From: Winogradskyella arenosi | GTDB lineage: Bacteria > Bacteroidota > Bacteroidia > Flavobacteriales > Flavobacteriaceae | Direction: 5' to 3' | Assembly (NCBI RefSeq): GCF_003337305.1 | Contig: NZ_QPJO01000002.1 | Coordinates: 744,001 to 808,000, forward strand | DNA: 64,000 nt | Shown here: positions 24,507-34,638 of the stretch, piece by piece | Position numbering within the stretch: the stretch's first letter is position 1 | How the letters are laid out: every line of letters begins with the position of its first letter | Notes under the pieces: generated by a model | What the model was told of the DNA's origin: nothing | Database searches by the model: none | What the model saw: the letters and a program-made list of their open reading frames with translations, nothing else | Position numbers and translations under genes: made by a program

Positions 24507-26001
24507 TTTTTCACATCCCATACGGCAATCGTCAAAAGGAATTATAGTCATTTTTGCGTTTAAGACCATCTCATTTTTTAAAAAGTTCTTTGTGCTTTTT
24601 ATTGCTTTTGGTTTGTCCATCGTTAAAAATCAGACCTTAGGCGGAGTCACACCGTTTAGATTACTGTTAGGTCTTATCACGGTTTTAATCGTCATCTTAG
24701 TCATAGCTATTTTAAAATATTTAAATTTTAAATTCCATTTAAGTGATGACGATTTCCATCTGGCTACGGGGGTAATTAATAAGGACAATACAATTATTCC
24801 GAAGTCTAAAATTCAGAATGTTTATATCAAGCAGAATTTTTTACAGCAAGTCATTAATGTAGTTTCCTTAAAAATAGAAACCGCCGGCGATAAAAAATCT
24901 GAAATAGAAATTAATGCCTTAGATAAAGCCACCGCCCTAGATTTAAAATCCAAGTTGTTTGCTAAAAACAATGTTGTAAATGCTGTGGAAAGCCCTACGC
25001 AAGCCGTAGTAAAGGATCGTGATGTCTTTTTTAAAGTGACGCCTATCCGTTTGCTACTCGAAGGTATTTCTCAAAATCATTTTAAGAGTTTTTTATTAAT
25101 AACCACTTTTGTTTTTGGTTTGTATACCGAATTGGAAGACTATCTAAAAGCCTTAAATATTGAAGAACGTATAGAGGACTATGTGAATTTTGATGAAGAA
25201 ACGATCTTTAATTTAATACTTACCAATGCCATCTTAATTTTAGGTGCTGTATTATTTTCGTTGCTCTTTTCGGTGGTGAAAACCTTTATCATTAATTTTA
25301 ATCTTGAAGTGGTAGAGCACCAAAAGACCGTGGAGATTAATAAAGGCCTGTTTGATAAAGTGTCTTTAAGTTTAACGCCTAGTCGTATTCAGAACTTAGT
25401 GATTAGCACAAACCGTCTAAAACAAGCATTAGGCTTACATAGTATGGCCGTAAAACAAGCTATGGTCAATGTTAAACAGCAAAAGAACTTTAATATAGTA
25501 GCCTTAGAAAAAGAACAGCTTCATTATTTAATCAATAAACTATTATCAGGGTACTTTGAAGATGAAGGCGAAAAACGAAAACCACGTCCGTATTATATGC
25601 GGATTGCCACTTTAGAAATGCTTTTATTTTTTACGGTTCTTAATGGCTTAGGGTTTGCCTTTTTAGGGATAGACGCGCTATGGGTTAACCTCATTTTTAT
25701 ACCCTTAGCAGTTTTGTACGTACTTACGTCTTACCGAAAAGCCTATTATAGAATTTCGGAAAACTTTATTACCATAGGCAGTGGCGTCATTGATACGACC
25801 ACTCAGATTCTAGAAATTCATAAAATTCAAAGTGTGAAACTTAAGCAAAGTATTTTTCAGAGACCAAGAAAGGTGGTGTCGCTTGTAATTTCAACTGCAT
25901 CACAGTCTGTAACCATTCCCTATATTTCTAAATCTGAAGCCCTTTCGATTAACAATTATTTGTTATATAAGGTAGAATCTCAAGACCGAGATTGGATGTA
26001 A
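24493..26001 (+). CDS. Multi-PH-domain membrane protein (YdbT-like)
   Basis: A 502-residue inner-membrane protein with about six membrane helices arranged in three pairs (about 25-75, 195-255, 370-410), each followed by a bPH_2 domain. The domain repeats show as similar segments: IIPKSKIQNVYIKQNF, LTPSRIQNLVISTNRL and ILEIHKIQSVKLKQSI. It overlaps the YdbS-like gene by 14 bases, so the two proteins probably act together. The function in Bacteroidota is unknown. Confidence 0.82.
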   Translation: MEITDFSHPIRQSSKGIIVIFAFKTISFFKKFFVLFIAFGLSIVKNQTLGGVTPFRLLLGLITVLIVILVIAILKYLNFKFHLSDDDFHLATGVINKDNTIIPKSKIQNVYIKQNFLQQVINVVSLKIETAGDKKSEIEINALDKATALDLKSKLFAKNNVVNAVESPTQAVVKDRDVFFKVTPIRLLLEGISQNHFKSFLLITTFVFGLYTELEDYLKALNIEERIEDYVNFDEETIFNLILTNAILILGAVLFSLLFSVVKTFIINFNLEVVEHQKTVEINKGLFDKVSLSLTPSRIQNLVISTNRLKQALGLHSMAVKQAMVNVKQQKNFNIVALEKEQLHYLINKLLSGYFEDEGEKRKPRPYYMRIATLEMLLFFTVLNGLGFAFLGIDALWVNLIFIPLAVLYVLTSYRKAYYRISENFITIGSGVIDTTTQILEIHKIQSVKLKQSIFQRPRKVVSLVISTASQSVTIPYISKSEALSINNYLLYKVESQDRDWM

Positions 26002-26006
26002 AGTCT

Positions 26007-26014
26007 TATTTTTG
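26007..26014 (+). promoter_or_regulatory. Promoter -7 box for the gene at 26036
   Basis: TATTTTTG matches TAnnTTTG. It contains the in-frame TTG at 26012, which supports the ATG at 26036 as the real start of the following gene. Confidence 0.5.
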
Positions 26015-26035
26015 TGTCTTAGAAAAAATAATTTT

Positions 26036-26521
26036 ATGCTAGTTGATTTTAATACCCTCCCCGAAGAGTCTAGAGTTTGGATTTACCAAGCCAACCGTTC
26101 GTTTTCAGATGATGAAATTGTACAATTAAAAGGACAGTTAGAAACGTTTATCGAAGCATGGACCGCTCACGGTAAAGATTTAAAAGCAGGTTTTAAATTA
26201 GTGTACAAAAGGTTTATCGTTATAGCGATGGATCAGTCTTTAAATAGTGCTACAGGTTGTTCTATTGATGCTTCAGTAAATTTTATTCAACAGTTAGAAC
26301 AGCAGTACAACGTAGACCTTATGGATAAGATGAATGTATCTTACAAACAAGGAGAATTTATAGCCTATAAACCCTTAGTCGATTTTAAGAAAATGGCACA
26401 ACAAAAAGCGGTGTCTAAAAATACGATTGTATTTAATAATTTGGTGACTAATATTGCCGAATTCAACGAAAACTGGGAGGTTCCCGCGAGCGAAAGTTGG
26501 CACAGTCGATTTATAAAATAA
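26036..26521 (+). CDS. Conserved Flavobacterial protein of unknown function
   Basis: A 161-residue soluble protein beginning MLVDFNTLPEESRVWIYQ. It has mixed alpha/beta character and no signal peptide or membrane helix. It contains no Walker A, Walker B or signature motif, so it is not an ABC ATPase even though such a name is sometimes attached to proteins of this kind. The start at 26036 is chosen because the longer TTG start lies within a promoter box. The gene stands alone between the PH pair and serB. Confidence 0.75.
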   Translation: MLVDFNTLPEESRVWIYQANRSFSDDEIVQLKGQLETFIEAWTAHGKDLKAGFKLVYKRFIVIAMDQSLNSATGCSIDASVNFIQQLEQQYNVDLMDKMNVSYKQGEFIAYKPLVDFKKMAQQKAVSKNTIVFNNLVTNIAEFNENWEVPASESWHSRFIK

Positions 26522-26606
26522 GACTTTCAAGATAAAAATTTTTATATCTCAACAAGAATAGTCACTTTTACATTATAGATTAAAGGACTAACCCAAAACC
26601 TCAATT

Positions 26607-27836
26607 GTGGCTACAGACATTTTTTTATTAAACATTTCAGGACAAGATAAACCAGGATTAACTTCAAGCTTAACCAGCGTATTAGCAGAGTATGATGCTA
26701 AAGTATTGGATATTGGTCAAGCAAATATTCATGATACCCTTTCTCTAGGGATTATGTTTGAAATAAAATCAGGAAAAAAATCGGCAGCCGTACTTAAGGA
26801 TCTATTGTTTAAGGCTTACGAGTTGGAGTTGACCGCAAAGTTTTCTCCTATATCCTTAGAAGATTATGAAGATTGGGTGAACCTTCAAGGGAAGGATCGT
26901 TATATTGTAACCATAGTAGGCGAACGTTTAGCGGCGGTTCAAATTTCTGAAGTCACTAAAGTTATTTCAGAAAAAAACCTGAATATCGATTCTATTAAAC
27001 GGCTTACAGGGCGTACGTCTTTAATTAATAAAGAAGAGTATCCTAGAGCATCCATACAACTATCAATACGAGGCCGAATAGGAGATAAGTCCGATTTTAC
27101 TGAAAAAATGATGGCCATCTCTAGAGAGTTAGATGTCGATATCGCTTTCCAAGAAGATAATATCTTTAGACGCAATAGACGTTTGGTATGTTTTGATATG
27201 GATTCGACCTTAATTCAGACTGAAGTCATTGACGAATTAGCTGAATTGGCGGGTGTTGGTAATGAAGTAAAAGCCATTACAGAAGCCGCGATGCAAGGCG
27301 AAATTGATTTTAATGAAAGTTTTAAAAGACGAATGAAACTTTTAGAAGGCTTAAGTGAATCTGTTTTACAGGAAGTGGCACAACGCTTGCCAATTACTAA
27401 AGGCGCAAAACGTCTTATAGATACCTTACATTACTACGGATTTAAAACCGCTATTTTATCGGGTGGATTTACCTATTTTGGCCACTACCTACAAGAAAAA
27501 TTAGATATAGATTACGTCTACGCTAACCAATTAGAAATTAAAGATGGTGCCTTAACAGGAGGCTACCTTGGTGATATTGTAGATGGTAATAAAAAAGCAG
27601 AATACTTACAATTGTTAGCCGATAATATGCACATAGATATTAGTCAAACCATTGCTGTTGGTGACGGTGCTAATGATCTACCGATGTTAAACTTAGCGGG
27701 CTTAGGGATTGCATTTCATGCCAAACCTAAGGTTAAGGATAGTGCCCAGAGTTCTATTTCTAGTATTGGTTTAGATGGGGTACTGTACTTATTAGGCTAC
27801 CACGACCGTCAAATTGATTTGGTGTCTGAAGGCTAA
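26607..27836 (+). CDS. serB: Phosphoserine phosphatase with N-terminal ACT domains
   Basis: A 409-residue enzyme for the last step of serine synthesis, turning O-phosphoserine into serine. Two ACT-type regulatory domains occupy about 1-85 and 95-175 (ISGQDKPGLTSSLTSVL; TIVGERLAAVQIS). The HAD catalytic domain follows with FDMDSTLIQTEVIDEL near 191-205 (nucleophile and acid Asp), SGGFTYF near 290 and GDGANDLPML near 350. All HAD motifs are intact. The start codon is GTG; no ATG lies nearby. It is separated from both neighbours and probably transcribed alone. Confidence 0.92.
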   Translation: MATDIFLLNISGQDKPGLTSSLTSVLAEYDAKVLDIGQANIHDTLSLGIMFEIKSGKKSAAVLKDLLFKAYELELTAKFSPISLEDYEDWVNLQGKDRYIVTIVGERLAAVQISEVTKVISEKNLNIDSIKRLTGRTSLINKEEYPRASIQLSIRGRIGDKSDFTEKMMAISRELDVDIAFQEDNIFRRNRRLVCFDMDSTLIQTEVIDELAELAGVGNEVKAITEAAMQGEIDFNESFKRRMKLLEGLSESVLQEVAQRLPITKGAKRLIDTLHYYGFKTAILSGGFTYFGHYLQEKLDIDYVYANQLEIKDGALTGGYLGDIVDGNKKAEYLQLLADNMHIDISQTIAVGDGANDLPMLNLAGLGIAFHAKPKVKDSAQSSISSIGLDGVLYLLGYHDRQIDLVSEG

Positions 27837-27964
27837 ACAACACCCTTTAAAATCGATATATAAATCTATCTTAAAGTCTTTTTAACTTCCTTTTAATTAT
27901 GGTAATTTGGCACAATAATCGATGTCATTTTACGTACTAAATTTATAATCTTTAAAGATTGCTA

Positions 27965-30922
27965 ATGCGATATATTGCCCTTTTTCTAATTTGTGGTTGT
28001 TTTCAATTTCTTTTTGCTCAAAACAGCGCGCGTCATCCCCTTCAAACTACCGATTCTATTCAACAAAAGAAATGGGTGGATAGCCTGTATAATGCGATGT
28101 CTGTAGAAGAGCGTATTGGGCAGCTTTTTATGGTGCAAGTATTTTCTAATAAAGGGAGAGCCCATGAGACTAAGATTGCGCAATTAATAAAGAATCAACA
28201 TATAGGTGGTTTAATTTATTCTAATGGTGGTCCCGTACGTCAAGCCCAATTGAATAATGAGCTTCAGGCAGCTTCCAAGGTGCCGTTATTAATAGGAATG
28301 GATGCCGAATGGGGACTAAGTATGCGCTTAGATTCTACCTATGCTTTTCCATGGAATATGACCCTTGGCGCTATTTCTGATCCTAAATTGGTAGAGCAAG
28401 CCGGACGACAAATAGGGGAACATTGTAAGCGCCTTGGGGTGCATTTTAATTTTGCACCAGCGGTAGATATCAATACCAATCCTAAGAACCCTATAATCGG
28501 AAACCGTTCGTTTGGTGAAGACCGTGATAATGTTACCGAAAAAGGATTGGCCTTTATGAAAGGTATGCAAAGTGCAGGAACCCTAGCCAATGCTAAACAT
28601 TTTCCTGGGCATGGGGATACGGAAGACGATTCGCATTTAAAACTACCGACCATTAATTTTAGCGCGAAACGAATCGATTCTATAGAAATCTATCCTTACC
28701 GAACCCTTATAAAAAAAGGATTAGCAAGTGTTATGGTAGCGCATCTTAATGTGCCAAGTTTAGAGGCACGTAGAGATTTCCCATCGTCATTATCTAAACA
28801 TATTGTCACCGATATTTTAAAAGAACAGTTAGGTTTTAATGGCCTAATTTTTACGGATGCTTTAACCATGAAAGGCGCAGCGGATTATGTGGCACGAGAT
28901 GTTGATGGGTCTAAAACAAAAAGTTTAGTAAAAGGAGGCGAGATCGATTTGATGGCCTTTTTAGCAGGTAACGATGTGATGCTCATGTCTGAAGATCCTG
29001 CTGCAGGTATTGCCAAATTTGCAGAAGCTCTTAACCAAGGGGTGATTACAGAAGAACGTTTAGCCTATTCTGTAAAGAAAATATTGATGGCAAAATACAA
29101 AGTTGGACTTCATAATTACTCGCCAATAGGGATTTATAATTTAAAAAATGATCTTAATAGATTAAAGGACGATTTGCTATATGAAGAGCTCATGGAAAAC
29201 GCCCTTACGGTGGTAAAAAACAGTAATGACTTGTTGCCTTTTAGAGATTTAGAAACTAAGAAAATAGCGTATGTGGCCTTAGGTGATGACTCAGGCTCTG
29301 TTTTTCTTGAATCTTTAAAGAAATACACTAAAGTTCATGAGATAAAAGCTGATAAACTAGATGAAGTCATTGCTAAACTTCAGAATTATAATACGGTTGT
29401 TGTTGGCTTTCACAAATCGAATGCGAACCCTTGGAAGAGTTATAAGTTTTCTCAAAAAGAAATGGCATGGTTATATGAAATTGCACGCACCAATACGGTG
29501 GTTTTAGATGTCTTTGCCAGACCTTATGCTTTAAACGATTTGCTTACCGTAGAGAATATTGAAAGTGTGGTGGTCAGCTACCAAAATAGTGCTATTGCAC
29601 AAGAAAAATCAGCGCAGTTAATTTTCGGTGCTATCGATGCTAAAGGTAAATTACCTGTAAGTGCAGGTCCATTTTTTCCTGTCGGTACGGGGAAAAGCTA
29701 TAACTCTATTATGAGTTTAAGTTATGGTTTACCAGAACGCGTGGGGATGGACTCCGATCGTTTATTACGCATAGATTCCATAGCCAATTATGCTATAGAA
29801 GGAAAAATGACGCCAGGAATTCAAATCTTAGTCGCCCGAAAAGGGAAGGTGGTTTACAGTAAGAATTTTGGGTATCATACTTATAAAAAGAAGAATCCTG
29901 TAGATTTTAATGACCTCTACGATGTGGCCTCGTTAACCAAAATTTTAGCTACGCTTCCTGTATTAATGGAGTTAGAAGAGCAAGGTTCTGTGAGTTTAGA
30001 CGATAAACTAGGCGATTTAATGCCGGAGTTTAAAACCACGAACAAAAAGAATATTACCTTAAAAAAGATGTTGTCGCATTACGCACGTCTTAAGCCATGG
30101 GTGCCATTTTACTATGCCACTTTAGATTCGGTAACCAAATTACCAGATCCTAAATATTACAAATTTAAAAGTACAGAAGGCTATAGAACTGAGGTCACCA
30201 ACACCTTATTTATGCGTGATGATTATCAAGATACCATACAGAAAATTATCAGAGATAGTGATTTGTTACCGAGTTTAAGATATCGTTATAGCGATTTACC
30301 GTATTACATCTTAAAAAAATATTTGGAGGATTTTTACGCGAAACCGCTAAGTGAAATCACGGAAGATCGTTTTTATAAAGCGTTAGGAGCTAATTATACC
30401 ACCTATAATCCAAGGAAAAAATTCAGTTTAAAGGATATTGTTCCTACGGAAATTGATAACTATTACCGTTATAAAGAAGTTCATGGTTATGTGCATGATA
30501 TGGGAGCAGCAATGCAAAATGGGGTAGGCGGACATGCCGGCGTTTTTAGTAATGCTAATGACGTGGCCAAGATTATGCAAATGTACTTGCAAAAAGGGTT
30601 TTACGGAGGAAAGCGCTACTTAGATCCTGAAACCATTGATAAGTTTAACTACTGCTATTATTGTGGAAATAACAACAGACGTGGTATAGGTTTCGATAAA
30701 CCTCAATTAGGTGATGAAGGGCCAACCTGTGGTTGTTTATCCATGACTAGTTTTGGACACTCAGGCTTTACAGGGACTTATGCTTGGGCCGATCCGGATG
30801 AAGAAATTGTCTATGTGTTTTTGGCCAACCGAACGTACCCTGAAGCAGGTAAAAACTTATTACTTAGAGAAAATATAAGGACAGAAATACAACGTCTAAT
30901 TTACGAAGCTATTATAGACTAA
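27965..30922 (+). CDS. GH3 NagZ-like glycosidase fused to a serine beta-lactamase-like domain
   Basis: A 985-residue exported two-enzyme fusion. After a signal peptide (ending FLFAQ) comes a GH3 domain with the NagZ-type loop KHFPGHGD at 211-218 and the catalytic His224 (DSH), and the nucleophile Asp298 (FTDALTMKG). Residues about 600-985 are a class-C/PBP-type domain: SLTK with Ser656 and Lys659, a YSD in place of YxN near 779-781, and HSGFTG in place of KTG near 935. NagZ releases N-acetylglucosamine from muropeptides; the second domain may act on peptide bonds of the same substrate. The ATG at 27965 is preferred over the TTG two codons upstream. Confidence 0.9.
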   Translation: MRYIALFLICGCFQFLFAQNSARHPLQTTDSIQQKKWVDSLYNAMSVEERIGQLFMVQVFSNKGRAHETKIAQLIKNQHIGGLIYSNGGPVRQAQLNNELQAASKVPLLIGMDAEWGLSMRLDSTYAFPWNMTLGAISDPKLVEQAGRQIGEHCKRLGVHFNFAPAVDINTNPKNPIIGNRSFGEDRDNVTEKGLAFMKGMQSAGTLANAKHFPGHGDTEDDSHLKLPTINFSAKRIDSIEIYPYRTLIKKGLASVMVAHLNVPSLEARRDFPSSLSKHIVTDILKEQLGFNGLIFTDALTMKGAADYVARDVDGSKTKSLVKGGEIDLMAFLAGNDVMLMSEDPAAGIAKFAEALNQGVITEERLAYSVKKILMAKYKVGLHNYSPIGIYNLKNDLNRLKDDLLYEELMENALTVVKNSNDLLPFRDLETKKIAYVALGDDSGSVFLESLKKYTKVHEIKADKLDEVIAKLQNYNTVVVGFHKSNANPWKSYKFSQKEMAWLYEIARTNTVVLDVFARPYALNDLLTVENIESVVVSYQNSAIAQEKSAQLIFGAIDAKGKLPVSAGPFFPVGTGKSYNSIMSLSYGLPERVGMDSDRLLRIDSIANYAIEGKMTPGIQILVARKGKVVYSKNFGYHTYKKKNPVDFNDLYDVASLTKILATLPVLMELEEQGSVSLDDKLGDLMPEFKTTNKKNITLKKMLSHYARLKPWVPFYYATLDSVTKLPDPKYYKFKSTEGYRTEVTNTLFMRDDYQDTIQKIIRDSDLLPSLRYRYSDLPYYILKKYLEDFYAKPLSEITEDRFYKALGANYTTYNPRKKFSLKDIVPTEIDNYYRYKEVHGYVHDMGAAMQNGVGGHAGVFSNANDVAKIMQMYLQKGFYGGKRYLDPETIDKFNYCYYCGNNNRRGIGFDKPQLGDEGPTCGCLSMTSFGHSGFTGTYAWADPDEEIVYVFLANRTYPEAGKNLLLRENIRTEIQRLIYEAIID

Positions 30923-31054
30923 GGAGCACTGTATTAGAGCAATACTTTAGGAGCACTTTCTAAGTTTTAAATTATTGGGAAGGTGAAATGGTTATGATGT
31001 ACATTTTATAAGACGTCTACAGAAAGGAGGCTTAATAAATTACGACTATAACCT

Positions 31055-31062
31055 TAGATTTG
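31055..31062 (+). promoter_or_regulatory. Possible promoter -7 box for bshA
   Basis: TAGATTTG matches TAnnTTTG and lies 38 bases upstream of the bshA ATG. No convincing upstream TTTG. Confidence 0.35.
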
Positions 31063-31100
31063 GGCTGCGGCGCAGATCATTTTAATATTAAATAGAAAAA

Positions 31101-32240
31101 ATGAAAATAGGAATTGTTTGTTACCCAACATTTGGAGGTAGTGGTGTCGTCGCTACAGAATTAGGTTTAGAATTATCTAAACGTGGTCACGAAATTCATT
31201 TTATCACCTACAGCCAACCGGTACGTTTAGAATTGTTGAGTAATAATGTTCATTTTCATGAAGTTCATGTACCTGAATATCCTTTATTTTTATATCAACC
31301 TTACGAGCTGGCCTTATCTAGTAAATTAGTGGATATGGTAAAACTGCATGGCATAGAATTGTTACACGTGCATTATGCCATTCCGCATGCTTATGCCGCT
31401 TACATGGCACAGCAAATGTTAAAAGATGAGGGGATTTATGTGCCTATCGTTACCACCTTACATGGTACGGACATTACCCTTGTAGGAAGTCATCCGTTTT
31501 ATAAACCAGCCGTAACCTTTAGTATCAATAAATCTAATGCTGTAACTTCTGTTTCAGAAAGTTTAAAGCAAGATACCATGCGTTTGTTCGATATTAAAAA
31601 TGAAATTTCTGTCGTTCCTAATTTTATCGATTTAGAAAAACACGAACATAAGTTTACTGATTGCCAACGCGGGATGATGGCAGAAGATGATGAGCGCATC
31701 ATTACGCATATTAGTAACTTTAGAGAGGTAAAACGTATTCCCGATGTTATTAAGGTGTTTTATAACATTCAAAAAGCATTACCAGCCAAATTAATGATGG
31801 TCGGTGAAGGGCCTGAAAAAGAAGCTGCTGAAATATTGGCTGAAGAATTAGGAATTAGTGAACGCGTTATTTTCTTCGGAAATAGTAATGAAATAGATAG
31901 AATACTCTGCTTTAGTGATTTGTTTTTATTGCCCTCTCAAACCGAAAGTTTTGGTTTAGCGGCTTTAGAGGCTATGGCTAGCAGTGTTCCTGTGATTTCT
32001 ACAAATACAGGAGGTTTATCGGAGGTCAATGAAGATGGGTATTCAGGTTATTTGAGTGATGTTAATGCGATACATGATATGTCTGATAATGCGTTAAAAA
32101 TACTTACTGATATCAAGACCTTAGAAACCTTTAAAAGCAATGCAAAATTACAATCGCAAAAATTCGATTTGCGTAATATTGTTCCGATGTACGAAAAAAT
32201 TTATGAGGAAACTCTAAAGGCCTTTTTAGTGGCAGAATAA
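31101..32240 (+). CDS. bshA: N-acetyl-alpha-D-glucosaminyl L-malate synthase BshA
   Basis: A 379-residue GT4 glycosyltransferase that joins GlcNAc from UDP-GlcNAc to L-malate, the first step of bacillithiol synthesis. The start MKIGIVCYPTFGGSGVVATELG is the BshA signature. LHGTDITLVG near 120 and the donor-site segment LPSQTESFGLAALEAMA near 280-297 (with the conserved Glu pair) complete the GT-B fold. Bacillithiol is the main low-molecular thiol in many Bacteroidota; the bshB and bshC partners are not in this window. A terminator follows directly. Confidence 0.93.
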   Translation: MKIGIVCYPTFGGSGVVATELGLELSKRGHEIHFITYSQPVRLELLSNNVHFHEVHVPEYPLFLYQPYELALSSKLVDMVKLHGIELLHVHYAIPHAYAAYMAQQMLKDEGIYVPIVTTLHGTDITLVGSHPFYKPAVTFSINKSNAVTSVSESLKQDTMRLFDIKNEISVVPNFIDLEKHEHKFTDCQRGMMAEDDERIITHISNFREVKRIPDVIKVFYNIQKALPAKLMMVGEGPEKEAAEILAEELGISERVIFFGNSNEIDRILCFSDLFLLPSQTESFGLAALEAMASSVPVISTNTGGLSEVNEDGYSGYLSDVNAIHDMSDNALKILTDIKTLETFKSNAKLQSQKFDLRNIVPMYEKIYEETLKAFLVAE

Positions 32241-32266
32241 ACGGATTCTTTAATAAAGACCTTAAT

Positions 32267-32298
32267 AAAAAAGGCTTCTCATTGAGAAGCCTTTTTTA
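32267..32298 (+). terminator. Strong terminator after bshA
   Basis: Perfect stem AAAAAAGGCTTCTC / GAGAAGCCTTTTTT around the loop ATT. Symmetric A and T runs make it bidirectional, serving the minus-strand gene that ends at 32317 too. Confidence 0.85.
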
Positions 32299-32316
32299 TT
32301 TAAGTTATAAGGTGTT

Positions 32317-32838
32317 TTACCAAAGGTCACTGACCTCTTGTTTAATATACGCAAGAGCAGCATTACTTGGAGCAGGTTTATCCATAAGTTCGGTTAATAC
32401 CACTTCTCGTAATTTTGAGGCATTTTCCGTAGTATCGGGTAGTGCCGCTTTTCTAATAAGTTGAATGGTGGCATTTTTAGCCGCAATAGTGATAGACCAA
32501 CATTGATCACTCACATAAATTTGTTGCGTTAAATTATGCTCTAACTCTTGTTCTATCGTTGCAATAAGCAAACTCTCGTAATCGGTTTTACTCGTAGAAG
32601 TTGGGTGAACACGCGTTAGAAGTTTAGAAGGCGAGATGCGTTCTAAAAAAAGTGTCATTCGTTCATAGGCTTGTAAACGTAGTGGTAAACTTTCTTTCTG
32701 CAGATCTTTATGCATTAAAAAATGCCGTCTCTTATTTTCATTGTTTACATGTTGCTTAAAAAAATAGTATGCCATAGCACCCACAAGAGCTGCAGGTGTA
32801 ATATTAAAAAGTAAGTCTATAATCCTGTCAAGATCCAT
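32317..32838 (-). CDS. Membrane-anchored conserved protein of unknown function
   Basis: A 173-residue protein with one N-terminal membrane helix (about residues 8-27, LLFNITPAALVGAMAYYFF) and a soluble, mainly helical domain that carries several conserved-looking patches (LRLQAYERMTLFLERI, PSNAALAYIKQEV). The topology suggests a membrane-tethered cytoplasmic domain. I recognise it as a Flavobacterial family but cannot assign a function. It is convergent with bshA across a shared terminator. Confidence 0.75.
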   Translation of the reverse strand: MDLDRIIDLLFNITPAALVGAMAYYFFKQHVNNENKRRHFLMHKDLQKESLPLRLQAYERMTLFLERISPSKLLTRVHPTSTSKTDYESLLIATIEQELEHNLTQQIYVSDQCWSITIAAKNATIQLIRKAALPDTTENASKLREVVLTELMDKPAPSNAALAYIKQEVSDLW

Positions 32839-32970
32839 TAAAATAGATTTTTTATTGAGTTAACATTAATTGATTCCCGGTTATAACGCTTCCCCTATTA
32901 AGGGTACCTTATAACGCCAAACTGTAAAGTTAATTTAATTTAAAGATTTAGAAATTTTATCTCTAAAAAT

Positions 32971-34539
32971 ATGAAGCAAAAATATAAGAAATTAGCAATA
33001 CTAGGGATTGTCCTTCTCTGTCTTGTTGGGGGATTAACCTATGCGGCAAATTATGTAGTAAGTCAAAAACTAGAAGCCGCGTTAGCCGATTTGAGTCCAA
33101 CCGTAAAAGTTACCTATAAGGATCTTCATGTGGCCTTATGGGGAGGAGATGTGTCGCTTTCTCAACCTAAAGTTGTGCTAAGCGGAAAAACAACGGGTAA
33201 AACCTTATTAGATGCGCAATTGCAAGCCATAGAATTGAATGATTTAAGTTATTGGGATTATATCGTGCACAATGAAATTACAGCTAAAAAATTAAATGTG
33301 GTAAAGCTCATTGCGACCTATAACCATAATCCTGTTGTGCAGCGAAGCAGTTATGAGCAGAGCTTTTTAGAGGGATTAAAACAGAATATTAGCATTGAAA
33401 GTCTAGCTTTAAAGCAAGCCGATATTTTAATCAAGAATGCTGTAAATGATAGTGTTATATTGAGTACTTCAGATTTAAACTTTAAAATTTCAGAATTAAA
33501 AATTAAGGCCGAAGCCCAAAATAAAGACGAAAAGCTAGAGTACAAATCCTATCATCTTCAAACTAAAGCTTTAAATTTTGCAGCAAACCCCTATGAAGAT
33601 TTAGCCATTGATAGTGTTGATATTACCAACCATACGGCCCGTTTAAGCGGATTTCAATTCCGTACCAAATATTCAAAACCAGAATATGATGCGGTGTTAA
33701 AACAAGAGCGCGATCATTTTAAGGTGTTTATTAAAGACATTGAGTTGCAAGATTTAGATTTTGGATTTAATCAAGAAGAGCGCTTTTACTTCTCTTCTAA
33801 ATCAATGCTGTTAAACACGCCGAAAGCTGAAATTTATAGAAATAAATTGCTTCCCGATGATACCAGTACAAAATTACTTTACAGCCGGATGTTGCGAGAT
33901 TTAGATTTTCAGCTCGGATTAGAAAACTTAAAAATTAAAAATGGGACGTTGTCTTATTTAGAGAAAGTGAAAGGATATGAACCAGCTGGTCGTTTAGATT
34001 TTACAGAGATGAATGCGCGCATTTGGCATTTAGGAAATACATTTTTAGATGAAGACACAGTGATTAGTATTAACACACAATTTATGGATAGTGCGACTTT
34101 AAATGTAGATTGGAATTTTAAGGTAGCCGATTCTACAGATCAATTCATTTTTAAAGCCGATTTACAAAATTTTAAAGCGTCAGAATTAGCGCAATTCACA
34201 AAACCCAATCTCAATGTAGATCTTCAAGGAGAGTTGCAACAAACTTATTTCACCATTGGAGGAGATTCTAGAGTGGGGCAAATAGACTTAAAAGTGAATT
34301 ATGACGATTTTAAAGTGGCCATTTTAAGAAAAGACGGAAAGGAAAAAAACAAGCTTTTATCGACGCTAGTGAATCTATTTGTTTCTAAAGATAGTGATGA
34401 TGAAAAAAATAATTATCGTTTTGGACATTCAGAATCCGTAGAACGCGATACCACCAAATCCGTTTTCAATTTTGTCTGGTTAAATATTAAAGCGGCTTTA
34501 CTTTCTGCTATGGCGGGTGATGGCGAAAAGGAGTCCTAA
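32971..34539 (+). CDS. AsmA/DUF748-like periplasmic protein
   Basis: A 522-residue protein with an N-terminal membrane anchor (about residues 8-28) followed by repeating beta-strand segments (LDAQLQAIELNDLSYWDYI, FAANPYEDLAIDSVDITNHT, GRLDFTEMNARIW), the pattern of AsmA-like proteins. Such proteins form hydrophobic grooves that bridge inner and outer membranes for lipid movement. The evidence is the overall pattern only; no specific substrate can be named. It precedes uvrD by 100 bases and may be cotranscribed. Confidence 0.7.
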   Translation: MKQKYKKLAILGIVLLCLVGGLTYAANYVVSQKLEAALADLSPTVKVTYKDLHVALWGGDVSLSQPKVVLSGKTTGKTLLDAQLQAIELNDLSYWDYIVHNEITAKKLNVVKLIATYNHNPVVQRSSYEQSFLEGLKQNISIESLALKQADILIKNAVNDSVILSTSDLNFKISELKIKAEAQNKDEKLEYKSYHLQTKALNFAANPYEDLAIDSVDITNHTARLSGFQFRTKYSKPEYDAVLKQERDHFKVFIKDIELQDLDFGFNQEERFYFSSKSMLLNTPKAEIYRNKLLPDDTSTKLLYSRMLRDLDFQLGLENLKIKNGTLSYLEKVKGYEPAGRLDFTEMNARIWHLGNTFLDEDTVISINTQFMDSATLNVDWNFKVADSTDQFIFKADLQNFKASELAQFTKPNLNVDLQGELQQTYFTIGGDSRVGQIDLKVNYDDFKVAILRKDGKEKNKLLSTLVNLFVSKDSDDEKNNYRFGHSESVERDTTKSVFNFVWLNIKAALLSAMAGDGEKES

Positions 34540-34638
34540 TTTGAAGCGACTCTTAATAACATTCTTGATAAATTATAGCAATTCAATGCGGAAAACTATG
34601 AGACTATCCGTAAATTTACAGCTTCAAAAAATATTAGA

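Noticed and set aside
26012..26521. Reading the 161-residue protein as an ABC transporter ATPase
   Set aside because: No Walker A, signature or Walker B motif is present, and its longer TTG start lies within a -7 promoter box.
23807..31036. Shared 11-mer GGAGGCTTAAT at 23807-23817 and 31026-31036
   Set aside because: The flanks do not match, and a single shared 11-mer is expected by chance in a window of this size.
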